Shown in pieces: positions 17,203-25,694 of a stretch of DNA of 64,000 nt. The stretch spans positions 3,587 through 67,586 of the forward strand of contig CAZTFF010000027.1 of NCBI GenBank assembly GCA_964612485.1, in the 5' to 3' direction. Under the pieces are notes generated by a model. The model saw only the letters and a list, made by a program, of their open reading frames with translations, was not told where the DNA came from and ran no database searches. The position numbers and the translations under genes were made by a program. The stretch comes from JAFGNV01 sp964612485. GTDB lineage: Bacteria; Chloroflexota; Anaerolineae; 4572-78; J111. The stretch's first letter is position 1. Every line of letters starts with the position of its first letter.

Positions 17203-18321
17203 ATGCAAAAACAATCAGTAGGTACATCACAGGGAGACCAGGACGGTATCTTGAATACCGCTGGCCGCCTGTTGATCGGGTTGCTCATGATTGTCATCAT
17301 GGGCGTGATCCTGGTAACAGGCTTTTTGTTTTTACGTGATACGACTCTACCCAAATGGATTGTGGCCGTCACCGCAATTGTCTGGGGATTAGGTGGCGCC
17401 GCCCTTCTTTTCTGGGTGTTTAACTGGATCGTTGAACAATTTTCCGATAAATGGACGTCACGTTTACAGCCGTTTGTGTTTGTTGGCCCGGCCATTTTTT
17501 TGCTGGGACTTTATCTGGCAGTTCCGGCGGCAGTTACTTTTTACCTCAGCTTATTCGACCGGGATAGTGTCACCTTTATAGGGTTAGCCAATTACATTAC
17601 CGTTTTTACCGACCGGCTAATGTTAGAAGCATTCCGCAATAACGTGATGTGGATTGTTTTTGGCACCTCAATATCAGTGATCTTTGGACTACTCATTGCC
17701 GTGTTGGCCGACCGCAGTATGGGTGAACGCACCTCGAAATCCTTTATTTTCTTGCCGATGGCGATCTCGTTTGTAGGTGCCGGCGTCATCTGGAAATTCG
17801 TCTACGAATTTCGGCCCAGCGAACTGCCCCAAATTGGCTTGCTGAATGCCATTGTGGTGGCCCTGGGCGGTAATCCTCAAGCCTGGTTTGTTGATACCAG
17901 CATTATCCCCTGGAATAACATTTTCCTGATTGTGATCATGGGTTGGCTGCAAACCGGTTTTGCCATGGTCATTTTTTCGGCGGCCATTAAAGGTATTTCC
18001 ACCGAGATCATTGAAGCCGGCCGGGTAGATGGAGCCAGCGAAGTCCGTATCTTTTTCCAAATCATGATCCCGGCTATTCAGGGAACCATTATCACCGTTA
18101 CCACTACTATTCTCATTTTTGCCCTAAAAATATTTGATATTGTCTGGGTCATGACCGGCGGTCAATTTGGCACCGAAGTGATTGCCACCGCTTTTTATCG
18201 CCAGTCTTTTGTGGCCCGAAATGCAGGTTTGGGTTCGGCCATTGCGGTGGTCTTGCTGGTAACGGTTATCCCCATAATGGCTTACAACCTCAAGCAATTT
18301 GGAAAGGAGCAAGCGTTCTAA
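17203..18321 (+). CDS. aglF: Alpha-glucoside ABC transporter permease AglF (MalF type)
   Basis: 372 aa with a good RBS (AGAGGAG). An N-terminal extension contains two hydrophobic segments (about 22-45 and 52-72); the core permease then has about six helices from about residue 88. The EAA loop that contacts the ATPase is at EAGRVDGASEVRIFFQIMIP. The following segment, IFALKIFDIVWVMTGGQFGTEVIAT, is typical of AglF rather than of general MalF proteins. It is followed after one base by aglG. No ATPase gene (aglK/msmK) is in this operon, so a shared ATPase elsewhere is expected. Confidence 0.93.
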   Translation: MQKQSVGTSQGDQDGILNTAGRLLIGLLMIVIMGVILVTGFLFLRDTTLPKWIVAVTAIVWGLGGAALLFWVFNWIVEQFSDKWTSRLQPFVFVGPAIFLLGLYLAVPAAVTFYLSLFDRDSVTFIGLANYITVFTDRLMLEAFRNNVMWIVFGTSISVIFGLLIAVLADRSMGERTSKSFIFLPMAISFVGAGVIWKFVYEFRPSELPQIGLLNAIVVALGGNPQAWFVDTSIIPWNNIFLIVIMGWLQTGFAMVIFSAAIKGISTEIIEAGRVDGASEVRIFFQIMIPAIQGTIITVTTTILIFALKIFDIVWVMTGGQFGTEVIATAFYRQSFVARNAGLGSAIAVVLLVTVIPIMAYNLKQFGKEQAF

Positions 18322-18322
18322 C

Positions 18323-19423
18323 ATGGGCAGCTCAAAACAACAAAAATTGTTTGGTAAAATTACGGTTAATGGCGCTTTGTTAGTTTTGGTCATCATCTGG
18401 ACCATCCCCACCTTAGGCCTGTTTATTTCCTCCTTTCGAGACCGCGTTGATATTCAAACCTCGGGCTGGTGGACAGTTTTTCCCCATCGTTCCTGGGAAA
18501 CAACAGCCCGGCTGGATCCAAGAGAATTAGGGCTAGACCCCGACAGCGTGATGGAGGTTGAAGGGGTTAGCGGCACTTTTCAAGAAATGAGAGAAGGGCT
18601 TACCTCTGGCGATACCCGGGTGATCTGGATTGGGAACAAACGGATTGGCCGGATAGAAGTTCAAGAATATGTGTGGACGACCCAATGGAATTTTACCCTG
18701 GATAACTACCAACAGGTACTTGGCGGTAAATCATTTGTCTATGAACGCCCCGATGGAACTACTGAAACCGTCCAGGGTGATAACCTTTGGGGCTCGTTAT
18801 GGAACAGCGCTGCGGTCACCATTCCCGCCACTGTCATTCCTATTCTGATAGCAGCCTTTGCCGGGTATGCCTTTGCCTGGATGGCCTTTCCCGGCCGGCG
18901 CTGGTTTTTCATCATAGTGATAGCGCTGTTGGTGGTACCCCTACAAATTTCTTTGGTTCCTATTTTAAGATGGTATACGTGGTTAGGGCTTAGCGGTGAG
19001 TTTTTAGGCTTGTGGCTGGCCCATACGGGGTTTGGTTTGCCGCTGGCCACCTACCTCCTCTACAACTACATCCGCGATCTACCGCGAGAAATTCTGGAAT
19101 CGGCCTTTATTGATGGGGCGTCGCACTTTACTATCTTCACCCGCCTCATTCTGCCGCTATCTGTACCGGCGTTGGCCTCGTTTGCCATTTTCCAATTCCT
19201 ATGGGTGTGGAACGACTACCTGGTCGCCCTCATCATTTTGGGCGGTAACCGCGACACCATGGTGGTTACCCAGCGGCTGGCCAATATGGTTGGCTCGCGC
19301 GGCAACGACTGGCATATTCTTACCGCCGGCGCCTTTGTGACCATGGTTGTGCCGTTGATCGTCTTCTTCTCCCTGCAACGGTTCTTTGTCCGGGGTCTGA
19401 TGGCCGGTTCGGTGAAAGGGTAA
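18323..19423 (+). CDS. aglG: Alpha-glucoside ABC transporter permease AglG (MalG type)
   Basis: 366 aa. ATG 18323 is preferred over an open-frame start at 18299 because AAGGAG (18304-18309) precedes it. After the first helix, SSFRDRVDIQTSGWW opens a large extracytoplasmic insertion (about 40-160) that is characteristic of AglG. Helices follow from about 160, with EAA loop ESAFIDGASHFTIFTRLILP and the C-terminal helix ending in the RFFVRGLMAGSVKG pattern shared by MalG proteins. Together with AglF it forms the membrane channel of the importer. Confidence 0.93.
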   Translation: MGSSKQQKLFGKITVNGALLVLVIIWTIPTLGLFISSFRDRVDIQTSGWWTVFPHRSWETTARLDPRELGLDPDSVMEVEGVSGTFQEMREGLTSGDTRVIWIGNKRIGRIEVQEYVWTTQWNFTLDNYQQVLGGKSFVYERPDGTTETVQGDNLWGSLWNSAAVTIPATVIPILIAAFAGYAFAWMAFPGRRWFFIIVIALLVVPLQISLVPILRWYTWLGLSGEFLGLWLAHTGFGLPLATYLLYNYIRDLPREILESAFIDGASHFTIFTRLILPLSVPALASFAIFQFLWVWNDYLVALIILGGNRDTMVVTQRLANMVGSRGNDWHILTAGAFVTMVVPLIVFFSLQRFFVRGLMAGSVKG

Positions 19424-19870
19424 CAAAAAAATAGTGCAGGTTCAATTTTTGGATGATACGGGTGTAGGTAGTGCCCCCGTTGAGTGTTGGTAAGGAAATT
19501 TACCGCAGAGTACACCGAGTTCGCAGAGATTTTTCAAGTTTTTCTCCGCGTGCTTTGCGATCTCAGCGGTAAGAAATACATACGTTTTGGCAACAACACC
19601 CAAGAGGGGGACTACCCGGGTGTAAGTTATGGATCAACACGTAACACAAGCATCATCTTCAAAATTTGGATCTAAAATCAATAAACTGTCGTATAAAATA
19701 CTCTAAAATCCTTGCGTGCTTTGGGTGATCGGCACTTCCAAGCAACCGTGCCGGTCACCACCAAGGATTTAATCTGGCTATTTGATGATGGTATGGTGAT
19801 GCAATATCACCCATCCCTCGCAACATCTTCTTGTGCGGTTACATCCCTAAATTTGAGTTCATAAAACTGG
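19424..19870. other. Intergenic region with a palindromic repeat
   Basis: About 450 bp without a gene between aglG and aglA. It contains the hairpin-forming dispersed repeat at 19500-19572 and otherwise no feature I recognise. A LacI operator follows at 19871. Confidence 0.6.
19500..19572. repeat. Dispersed hairpin repeat, TTACCGC...GCGGTAA type
   Basis: Ends TTACCGC and GCGGTAA are inverted, with CGCAGAG-rich left and TCTCCGCG/CTTTGCG-rich right halves that can pair. Related elements are at 36059-36146 and 46332-46410. Confidence 0.65.
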
Positions 19871-19882
19871 TAACACGTGTTA
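19871..19882 (+). promoter_or_regulatory. LacI operator upstream of aglA
   Basis: Perfect palindrome TAACACGTGTTA, identical to the one in the repressor's own promoter (13121-13132). It lies 37 bp before the aglA start, predicting that the glucosidase belongs to the same regulon although it is separated from aglG by 0.5 kb. Confidence 0.75.
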
Positions 19883-19919
19883 ATAACCCAATCTGCTAAT
19901 CAAGGAGCAAAAAGTACGC

Positions 19920-21524
19920 ATGGGCCATACGCTTTGGTGGCAAAAAGGCATTATCTATCAAATTTATCCCCGCTCTTTTCAAGACAGCAACAACGACGGC
20001 GTTGGCGATTTGAACGGCATCATCCAACGGCTGGATTACGTTGAAAGCCTTCATATTGATGCGCTCTGGCTTTCGCCTATTTACCCCTCGCCGATGTACG
20101 ATTTTGGCTACGATGTGTCCGACTATTGCGATATTCACCCCATGTTTGGCACCATGGCCGATTTCGACCACCTGCTGGCCGAAGTTCACCAACGGGGCAT
20201 GAAACTGCTGCTTGATCTGGTACCCAACCACACCTCCAGCCAGCACCCCTGGTTTGTAGAAAGCCGCAGCAGCCGCGATAACCCCAAACGAGATTGGTAC
20301 ATCTGGCGCGATCCCGCCCCCGATGGCGGGCCGCCCAACAACTGGCTCAGTTTTTTTGGCGGCCCGGCCTGGACCTTTGACGAAGCGACCGGCCAGTATT
20401 ACATGCATCAATTTGTCACTCAGCAGCCCGAACTCAACTATCGCCACCCCGATGTGCTGCCCGCCATGCTCAACCACATGCGCTTCTGGCTGGACAAAGG
20501 CATCGACGGCTTTCGCATCGACGTGATCTGGCTGATGGCCAAAGACGAACAACTCCGCGATGAACCGGTCAACGCCGATTGGGACGGCGTGGAACCGTTT
20601 CAAAAGCTGAAACACGTCTACACCCAAAACCTGCCCCACGTGCATCCCCTCATCCGCCGCATGCGGGCCGTGATCGACGAATATGACGACCGGGTGATGG
20701 TGGGCGAAATCTACCTGCCCAACAAAGAGTTGGTCGAATATTACGGTGAAAATTTTGATGAATGCCACCTGCCCTTTAACTTCCAACTCATCGACACTCC
20801 ATGGCAGGCCCAAACCGTGCGGCAGGTGGTAGAGGCTTACGAAGCCGCCCTACCTGCCGGCGGCTGGCCCAATTGGGTGTTGAGCAACCACGACCGGCAT
20901 CGCCTGGCCTCACGCATTGGGGCCAAACAGGCCCGCGTGGCCAATATGCTCCTGCTGACCTTGCGCGGCACCCCCACCTGCTACTACGGCGATGAACTGG
21001 GCATGGAAAATGTGCCCATCCCGCTCGACAAACTGAAAGACCCGCCCGCCGTTAACCAGCCGGACATTGCCCACCTGGTAGGCCGCGACCCGGTGCGCGC
21101 GCCCATGCAGTGGGACGACTCCCCCAACGCCGGCTTTACCACCCAAGGGGTTGACCCCTGGCTGCCGCTGGCCGATGATTACGCGGAACGCAACGCGGCC
21201 AACCAGGACCGGGACCCTAGCTCGATGCTCAATTTTTTCCGCACCCTGACCTCGCTCCGCCGGGCCGAACCCAGCCTCACCACCGGCAGCTACCAAACGG
21301 TGGAGACAGGTGAGGACGATATATTTGCCTACACCCGCGCCACCCCCGACACCGACAAATTCCTGGTGGTACTCAATCTTGTGGGTGCTGCACAGTCGCT
21401 CGATTTGAGTGCGGTTGCCAGCACTGCTACCATCGCCGTAGCTACCGATATGATTCGCAGCGGTACAGTTGAATTATCCAGCCTTCAACTCGGCCCAAAT
21501 GAGGGGCTGGTGTTGCGGCTGTAA
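19920..21524 (+). CDS. aglA: GH13 alpha-glucosidase (AglA-like)
   Basis: 534 aa, normal for oligo-alpha-glucosidases. The GH13 regions are all present: DLVPNH (99-104), GFRIDVIW with nucleophile D201, VGEIYLP with acid/base E263, and LSNHDRHR with D325. The N-terminal WWQKGIIYQIYPRSFQDSN motif is typical of alpha-glucosidases acting on disaccharides. It has no signal peptide, so it is cytoplasmic and would hydrolyse sugars brought in by AglEFG. It is preceded by a LacI operator. Exact specificity (sucrose, maltose, isomaltose) cannot be read from the sequence. Confidence 0.92.
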   Translation: MGHTLWWQKGIIYQIYPRSFQDSNNDGVGDLNGIIQRLDYVESLHIDALWLSPIYPSPMYDFGYDVSDYCDIHPMFGTMADFDHLLAEVHQRGMKLLLDLVPNHTSSQHPWFVESRSSRDNPKRDWYIWRDPAPDGGPPNNWLSFFGGPAWTFDEATGQYYMHQFVTQQPELNYRHPDVLPAMLNHMRFWLDKGIDGFRIDVIWLMAKDEQLRDEPVNADWDGVEPFQKLKHVYTQNLPHVHPLIRRMRAVIDEYDDRVMVGEIYLPNKELVEYYGENFDECHLPFNFQLIDTPWQAQTVRQVVEAYEAALPAGGWPNWVLSNHDRHRLASRIGAKQARVANMLLLTLRGTPTCYYGDELGMENVPIPLDKLKDPPAVNQPDIAHLVGRDPVRAPMQWDDSPNAGFTTQGVDPWLPLADDYAERNAANQDRDPSSMLNFFRTLTSLRRAEPSLTTGSYQTVETGEDDIFAYTRATPDTDKFLVVLNLVGAAQSLDLSAVASTATIAVATDMIRSGTVELSSLQLGPNEGLVLRL

Positions 21525-21551
21525 TTTTGGACACACGTCAATAAAGGATGT

Positions 21552-21580
21552 TTGATGATTTACCTGTTTCACTCTATAAT
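21552..21580 (+). promoter_or_regulatory. Promoter of the RAMP cassette
   Basis: TTGATG (21552-21557), a 17-nt spacer and TATAAT (21575-21580). Transcription would start near 21587, giving a leader of about 36 nt before ATG 21623. This also argues against the upstream in-frame start at 21548. Confidence 0.65.
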
Positions 21581-21622
21581 GGGGAGAAACATCTCACAAA
21601 ACTCAATTATTTGGGGGACAAA

Positions 21623-24600
21623 ATGTACCTACAAGGAGAATTGATAGCCGAGTCGCCCCTTTACCGGGGCAATGCACGTAAAACCCTGTTTACCCGCGAT
21701 GGCGACGGTAAACAACGTCTCGTTTCGCTGGCCGGAGAAATTTCCGGCACGGCCCAATCGTTGATGGATGCCTTTATTGGGCGCTCCAAAAACGGTCGTA
21801 ACATCGGGCTGCTGGAGCAGTTGTGGCAGCGTCTTTACAAAGATGAAATGCCGCGCGGTTTGATTGGGCAGGTAGAATGTTATTTGCAGGAAGAAAGCTA
21901 TCCCCGCGACAACTTTTTTGATATGCGGATGGGGCTGCGCTTGGACGAAGACCGCTGGGCCGTAGAATCTAACGCCAACTACAAAATGGAAACCATCCTC
22001 CGTCACTCGGTCTTTAACCTGACCATTTTGGTCAACGACCAGGCTTTGGCCCAGAACGATAACCAAAGCCGGCTGTACTATTTACTGCAAGAGCTTATCG
22101 CCGGGCGCTTCTGGTTTGGCGCGGCCAAAAGCAAAGGGCTGGGCCGGTTGCGGCTCAACATGGATATTCCTTTTGCGGCCCCGGCTGCGCCGCCCAAAAT
22201 CCGCAGCGAGGCCAACCACCTGTCCATCGCCGTAACGTTTGATGCCACCAATCCGGTGCTGGTGGGCTGGAACTGGGGCAAAGTTGACCCCAGCATCGCG
22301 CCGGCGTTTACGTCTATTGAAGGCCGGCTGCTGCTGGAAGCCATGCAAGACCTGCCGGACACCATTCGCCAGCGGTTGGAAATGAGCATCGGCGGGCCAA
22401 TGCTCAACCCGGATGATTGGAAAAGCAAACTGGCCAATTACCTGCCCCGCGTCATTGCCATCTGGCTGCAAGAGCAATCCGGCACGGAAAAAGAAACCTG
22501 GTTTTTGCCGGCCGACGCCCTCAAAAAAATGGGCAAAGGCAAGCATGGCCTATCCAAAAAAATCATCTCCAACCTGGAACCGCTGGCCGACAAACCCTTT
22601 CCCGGTGAAGCCGCCGCCAGCGCCGCCGTAGAAGAGGCCCTGGCCGATAAAGTAAATATGCTCAACCGGGTGATGAAAAACTTTGAGGTGCGCCGCGAGG
22701 CCGCCCAGGAATTCGACCCCTCTGCCTGGCAGGAATTGGCCGGGACGCTGGGCATGGACGCCAATTTATCCGACACGCTGGCCGGGCAAATCGAGGACGA
22801 AGCGGCGCTGACCCAAACATTGAGCCGGGCCTGCCGGGGCGTGTTATCCCGGCTGTACCAGCAAGTGGACCAGCAAATTCATTTACTGCAAAGCGATGCC
22901 TGGCTGGACGCCGAAATTGCCAACCGCGAAGGCCACTTGCGCATCAAACAAATGCTGCTGCGTGACCAAATCAACGAAGCGCAGTGGAACAACCGCAACC
23001 AGCCGCCGCAGGGCATCGGCAACGCCCTATGGCGCGAATTTTTAGACAGCCACAGCCGGGTTCGCTTTCACCATCTGAAAAATCCCAGAAACCTGAACAA
23101 AAGCATCGTCAACGACCAGAACTTCATCAGCTTTCTGCAATATTATCGTGACCGCGCCCGGCAAGAGCTATCACAACCCTACCATATTGATTTTAGAGAA
23201 GGTGGCCCCTTTAGCCGTGAGGTTTCGCGCAAATACGGTAAGCCCTACGATACCATGTTCATGCGGATGCTCTCCTGGGCACCTTCGGCCAGAGAAGAAG
23301 GCGGCTGGGAAATCTACATCCCCGGCAGCACTGTAAAAGGCGCGTTTAGAAAACGGGCCTCGCAGTTGCTCCAAACCCTGTGGAACAACTCCAACCGCGC
23401 TCAAAAGCTGCTCGACCGGCTCTTTGGCCGGCAGCGGCAGCGCGGGCTGGTTTTCTTTTCCGATGCCTATCTGGTAGATCCGTATGAGCCGGAAGAAAAC
23501 TGGTGCGTGATGGACGGCGTAAAAATGGACCCCAAAACGGGCAAGCCTGTTGAGGGGGCCAAGCAGGACTACCTGTTTGCCTACGGCGACCAACTCAACT
23601 TCCGGCTGCAACTGGATTTGCAGGATATGAGCCGGGGTGATATGGAAGCCATAGACCTGCTGGCTGCCCTGCTGCAAGATTTTCAACAGGGCGATATTCC
23701 CCTGGGCGGTGAAAAAACCAGCGGTTTTGGCTGGGTTCAGGCCAACATTACCGGCCTCACCTGGCTCACCGGCGGCAGCCTGACCCAGCATCTATTTGGC
23801 GAAGCCTCGTCGGAGCAGGCCGGTATCTGGCAGCAACTTAAGCTAGAAGGCGACTCTGCCGCCGAGGCCCTGCAAGCGATAGCCAAAATTCCCGCCGACG
23901 CCGAAGTATCTGCCGAGCCGCCCCGGACCAGAGCCGGTTTCATTTCGCATCGGGCCTTTGGCGGCTACAGCGGCCACCTGGCAATAGAAGCCGAGATTCT
24001 CACCCCCACCCACGTGCGGGAAAGCGGCCAGCCATCGTACCGCACCAGCCTGGATAACACCCCGGTTAATGGCTGGGATAACTTTACCCTGGCCCCGGCA
24101 GAAGCAGAACGCCGCCGCGTAGAAAACCCCTACGCGCTGCCCAGCAAAAGCCTGCGCGGGATGCTGCGCCATATCTACACCATCGCCAGTGATTCTGCCC
24201 GGCCCAGCCCGGATATCAGCCGCCTCAATCCCGCCGACAGCCTGTTTGGCTGGGTGGGAACGGGGCCAAATCAGGCCATTATGGGCCGTGTGGTGGTAGA
24301 TTTTGGCCTGTTCGATGCCCCGGAACTGGGCTGGTTCAAGGTTCCGTACCCTTACGGCGGCTGGCGTTTTGTAGATGGCCGCTGGCAAAATAACAGCGCC
24401 GGCACCACGGCTTTCCAGCGAATTGCCAAACAGTGGCGCATCTTCCCACACGTGCCCCTGGCCCCCATTGCCGAGCCATTGAGCGAATTCTCGCCCGATA
24501 CGGTGCAGGCCAGCTACGTGAGAGCCATTTTGCCCGGCGCCCGCGCCCGTTTCAACATTCGCTTCTGGAATCTGGAAGAAGAGGAGCTACAACGGCTGAT

Positions 24601-24838
24601 CTGGTGTGTTTCTCTGGAAGGGGGAGCGCACAAAATCGGCAAGCACCGGCATTTGGGCTTTGGCAGCCTGCGCTTGCACCTGCTGCCGGAATGCCACCTG
24701 ATCGATTGGCCCAAACGGTACGCCAGCGGCAGCGCCGCCAATTGGCAGCAACCCCTTGATCCGGCAGCGTGGCTCAACCCGCAGATCATTCAACATTACC
24801 AGGAGCTTCGCCAGATCACCAATGTTGACCGGCTTTGA
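21623..24838 (+). CDS. Multi-RAMP (Cas7-like) protein with three RAMP modules
   Basis: 1071 aa from ATG 21623, preceded by GGGGGA. Module A (about 1-180) ends in the glycine-rich loop FWFGAAKSKGLGRLRL (163-178). Residues about 180-520 are mainly helical and match nothing I know. Module B (about 530-720) looks like Csm3/Cmr4: IPGSTVKGAFR (566-576), LFGRQRQRGLVFFSDA (Asp614), a DPKTGKPVEGAKQD segment and LGGEKTSGFGWV (694-705). Module C (about 775-1040) resembles the TIGR03986 RAMP family: LPSKSLRGMLRHIY (839-852), LFGWVGTG and HRHLGFGSLRL. RAMP folds bind RNA in type III CRISPR complexes. There is no Cas10, Cas1/Cas2 or CRISPR array in the window. The gene overlaps the next by 17 nt. RNA binding is inferred; the role is unknown. 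Confidence 0.85.
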   Translation: MYLQGELIAESPLYRGNARKTLFTRDGDGKQRLVSLAGEISGTAQSLMDAFIGRSKNGRNIGLLEQLWQRLYKDEMPRGLIGQVECYLQEESYPRDNFFDMRMGLRLDEDRWAVESNANYKMETILRHSVFNLTILVNDQALAQNDNQSRLYYLLQELIAGRFWFGAAKSKGLGRLRLNMDIPFAAPAAPPKIRSEANHLSIAVTFDATNPVLVGWNWGKVDPSIAPAFTSIEGRLLLEAMQDLPDTIRQRLEMSIGGPMLNPDDWKSKLANYLPRVIAIWLQEQSGTEKETWFLPADALKKMGKGKHGLSKKIISNLEPLADKPFPGEAAASAAVEEALADKVNMLNRVMKNFEVRREAAQEFDPSAWQELAGTLGMDANLSDTLAGQIEDEAALTQTLSRACRGVLSRLYQQVDQQIHLLQSDAWLDAEIANREGHLRIKQMLLRDQINEAQWNNRNQPPQGIGNALWREFLDSHSRVRFHHLKNPRNLNKSIVNDQNFISFLQYYRDRARQELSQPYHIDFREGGPFSREVSRKYGKPYDTMFMRMLSWAPSAREEGGWEIYIPGSTVKGAFRKRASQLLQTLWNNSNRAQKLLDRLFGRQRQRGLVFFSDAYLVDPYEPEENWCVMDGVKMDPKTGKPVEGAKQDYLFAYGDQLNFRLQLDLQDMSRGDMEAIDLLAALLQDFQQGDIPLGGEKTSGFGWVQANITGLTWLTGGSLTQHLFGEASSEQAGIWQQLKLEGDSAAEALQAIAKIPADAEVSAEPPRTRAGFISHRAFGGYSGHLAIEAEILTPTHVRESGQPSYRTSLDNTPVNGWDNFTLAPAEAERRRVENPYALPSKSLRGMLRHIYTIASDSARPSPDISRLNPADSLFGWVGTGPNQAIMGRVVVDFGLFDAPELGWFKVPYPYGGWRFVDGRWQNNSAGTTAFQRIAKQWRIFPHVPLAPIAEPLSEFSPDTVQASYVRAILPGARARFNIRFWNLEEEELQRLIWCVSLEGGAHKIGKHRHLGFGSLRLHLLPECHLIDWPKRYASGSAANWQQPLDPAAWLNPQIIQHYQELRQITNVDRL

Positions 24839-25694
24839 TTGGTTGCGCCGGTGCGGGTCCGGCGCAGAACTGTTAGCCACGCTGGATACGCTGGCTACCC
24901 AGCCCCACATGCTCGATGGCAAACTGGGGCCGCCCCACTCTGCGTTGGACGGCCCTTGTTCCCGTTGCTGGGTGTACGCCCGCGAGCCGAAAAAGCCTTA
25001 TTGTCCCTTTTGCCAGAACGTGCTGAACAAAGCCTCAAAACGAGGGACGCTCTCTAAAAAAGCGATTGTCATTTGGGGCTATGTTAATCAACTGCCCCGG
25101 TTTATGGAAACGGGCCAGGGTTTTTACGCCGAGCATCCACTGGGCTGCTACGTTCATGATGACCGCCGCTTTTTGCTGGTTCTCTATCGCCATGATTTAA
25201 AAAGTTGGCTGCAAGACCTGGTGTTGTATCACGGCGCAAATATGAAGGGCTTGTTGCAGGTGTTTCCCACTATGGCCGCTATGCGCGTGATGGATATGGG
25301 CGAGGCGGTATCGCAAATTGTACAACGCGAGGCCAATTATTCAATGGATCGGCTGCGGGTGCAATTTTATGCCGCGCCGGCCCAAATCCGCCGCTTCAGC
25401 CGCCGCGATCAAAAAGGGAACCTCACGTTTGAAATTGCCGAATTTGTACGGCTGCTGGAAATGGCCGAAATTTTCCGCACGATGCTTTATCCCAATGAAC
25501 AGCAAGACCTGTACAAACTGCTGCACCTGGAAGACAGCGGCGAAGTACAATTTTACTGGGGCCGCTTTTTAGGCCAGCTTAGCCCGGAGGCCAGAGATAT
25601 GCTCAATGCCTGGCGCATCCGAGCCTGGCCGGAACCCCAGGTACAATTATTATACGAATTGGTTGAATATGTGGAGTTTTTTGAACTCGATTAA
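24822..25694 (+). CDS. Zinc-ribbon protein of the RAMP cassette, unknown function
   Basis: 290 aa from ATG 24822, which lies inside the end of the multi-RAMP gene (17-nt overlap, TTTGATTGG frame). Two Cys pairs near residues 45-66 (CSRC and CPFC, with WVYAREPKKPY between) make a compact zinc-binding knuckle. The rest is mixed and becomes largely helical toward the C-terminus (FEIAEFVRLLEMAEIFRTML ... YELVEYVEFFELD). I do not recognise the family. Its position between two RAMP genes, with overlaps on both sides, makes a subunit or assembly role in the same ribonucleoprotein likely, but this is inference. Confidence 0.75.
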   Translation: MLTGFDWLRRCGSGAELLATLDTLATQPHMLDGKLGPPHSALDGPCSRCWVYAREPKKPYCPFCQNVLNKASKRGTLSKKAIVIWGYVNQLPRFMETGQGFYAEHPLGCYVHDDRRFLLVLYRHDLKSWLQDLVLYHGANMKGLLQVFPTMAAMRVMDMGEAVSQIVQREANYSMDRLRVQFYAAPAQIRRFSRRDQKGNLTFEIAEFVRLLEMAEIFRTMLYPNEQQDLYKLLHLEDSGEVQFYWGRFLGQLSPEARDMLNAWRIRAWPEPQVQLLYELVEYVEFFELD

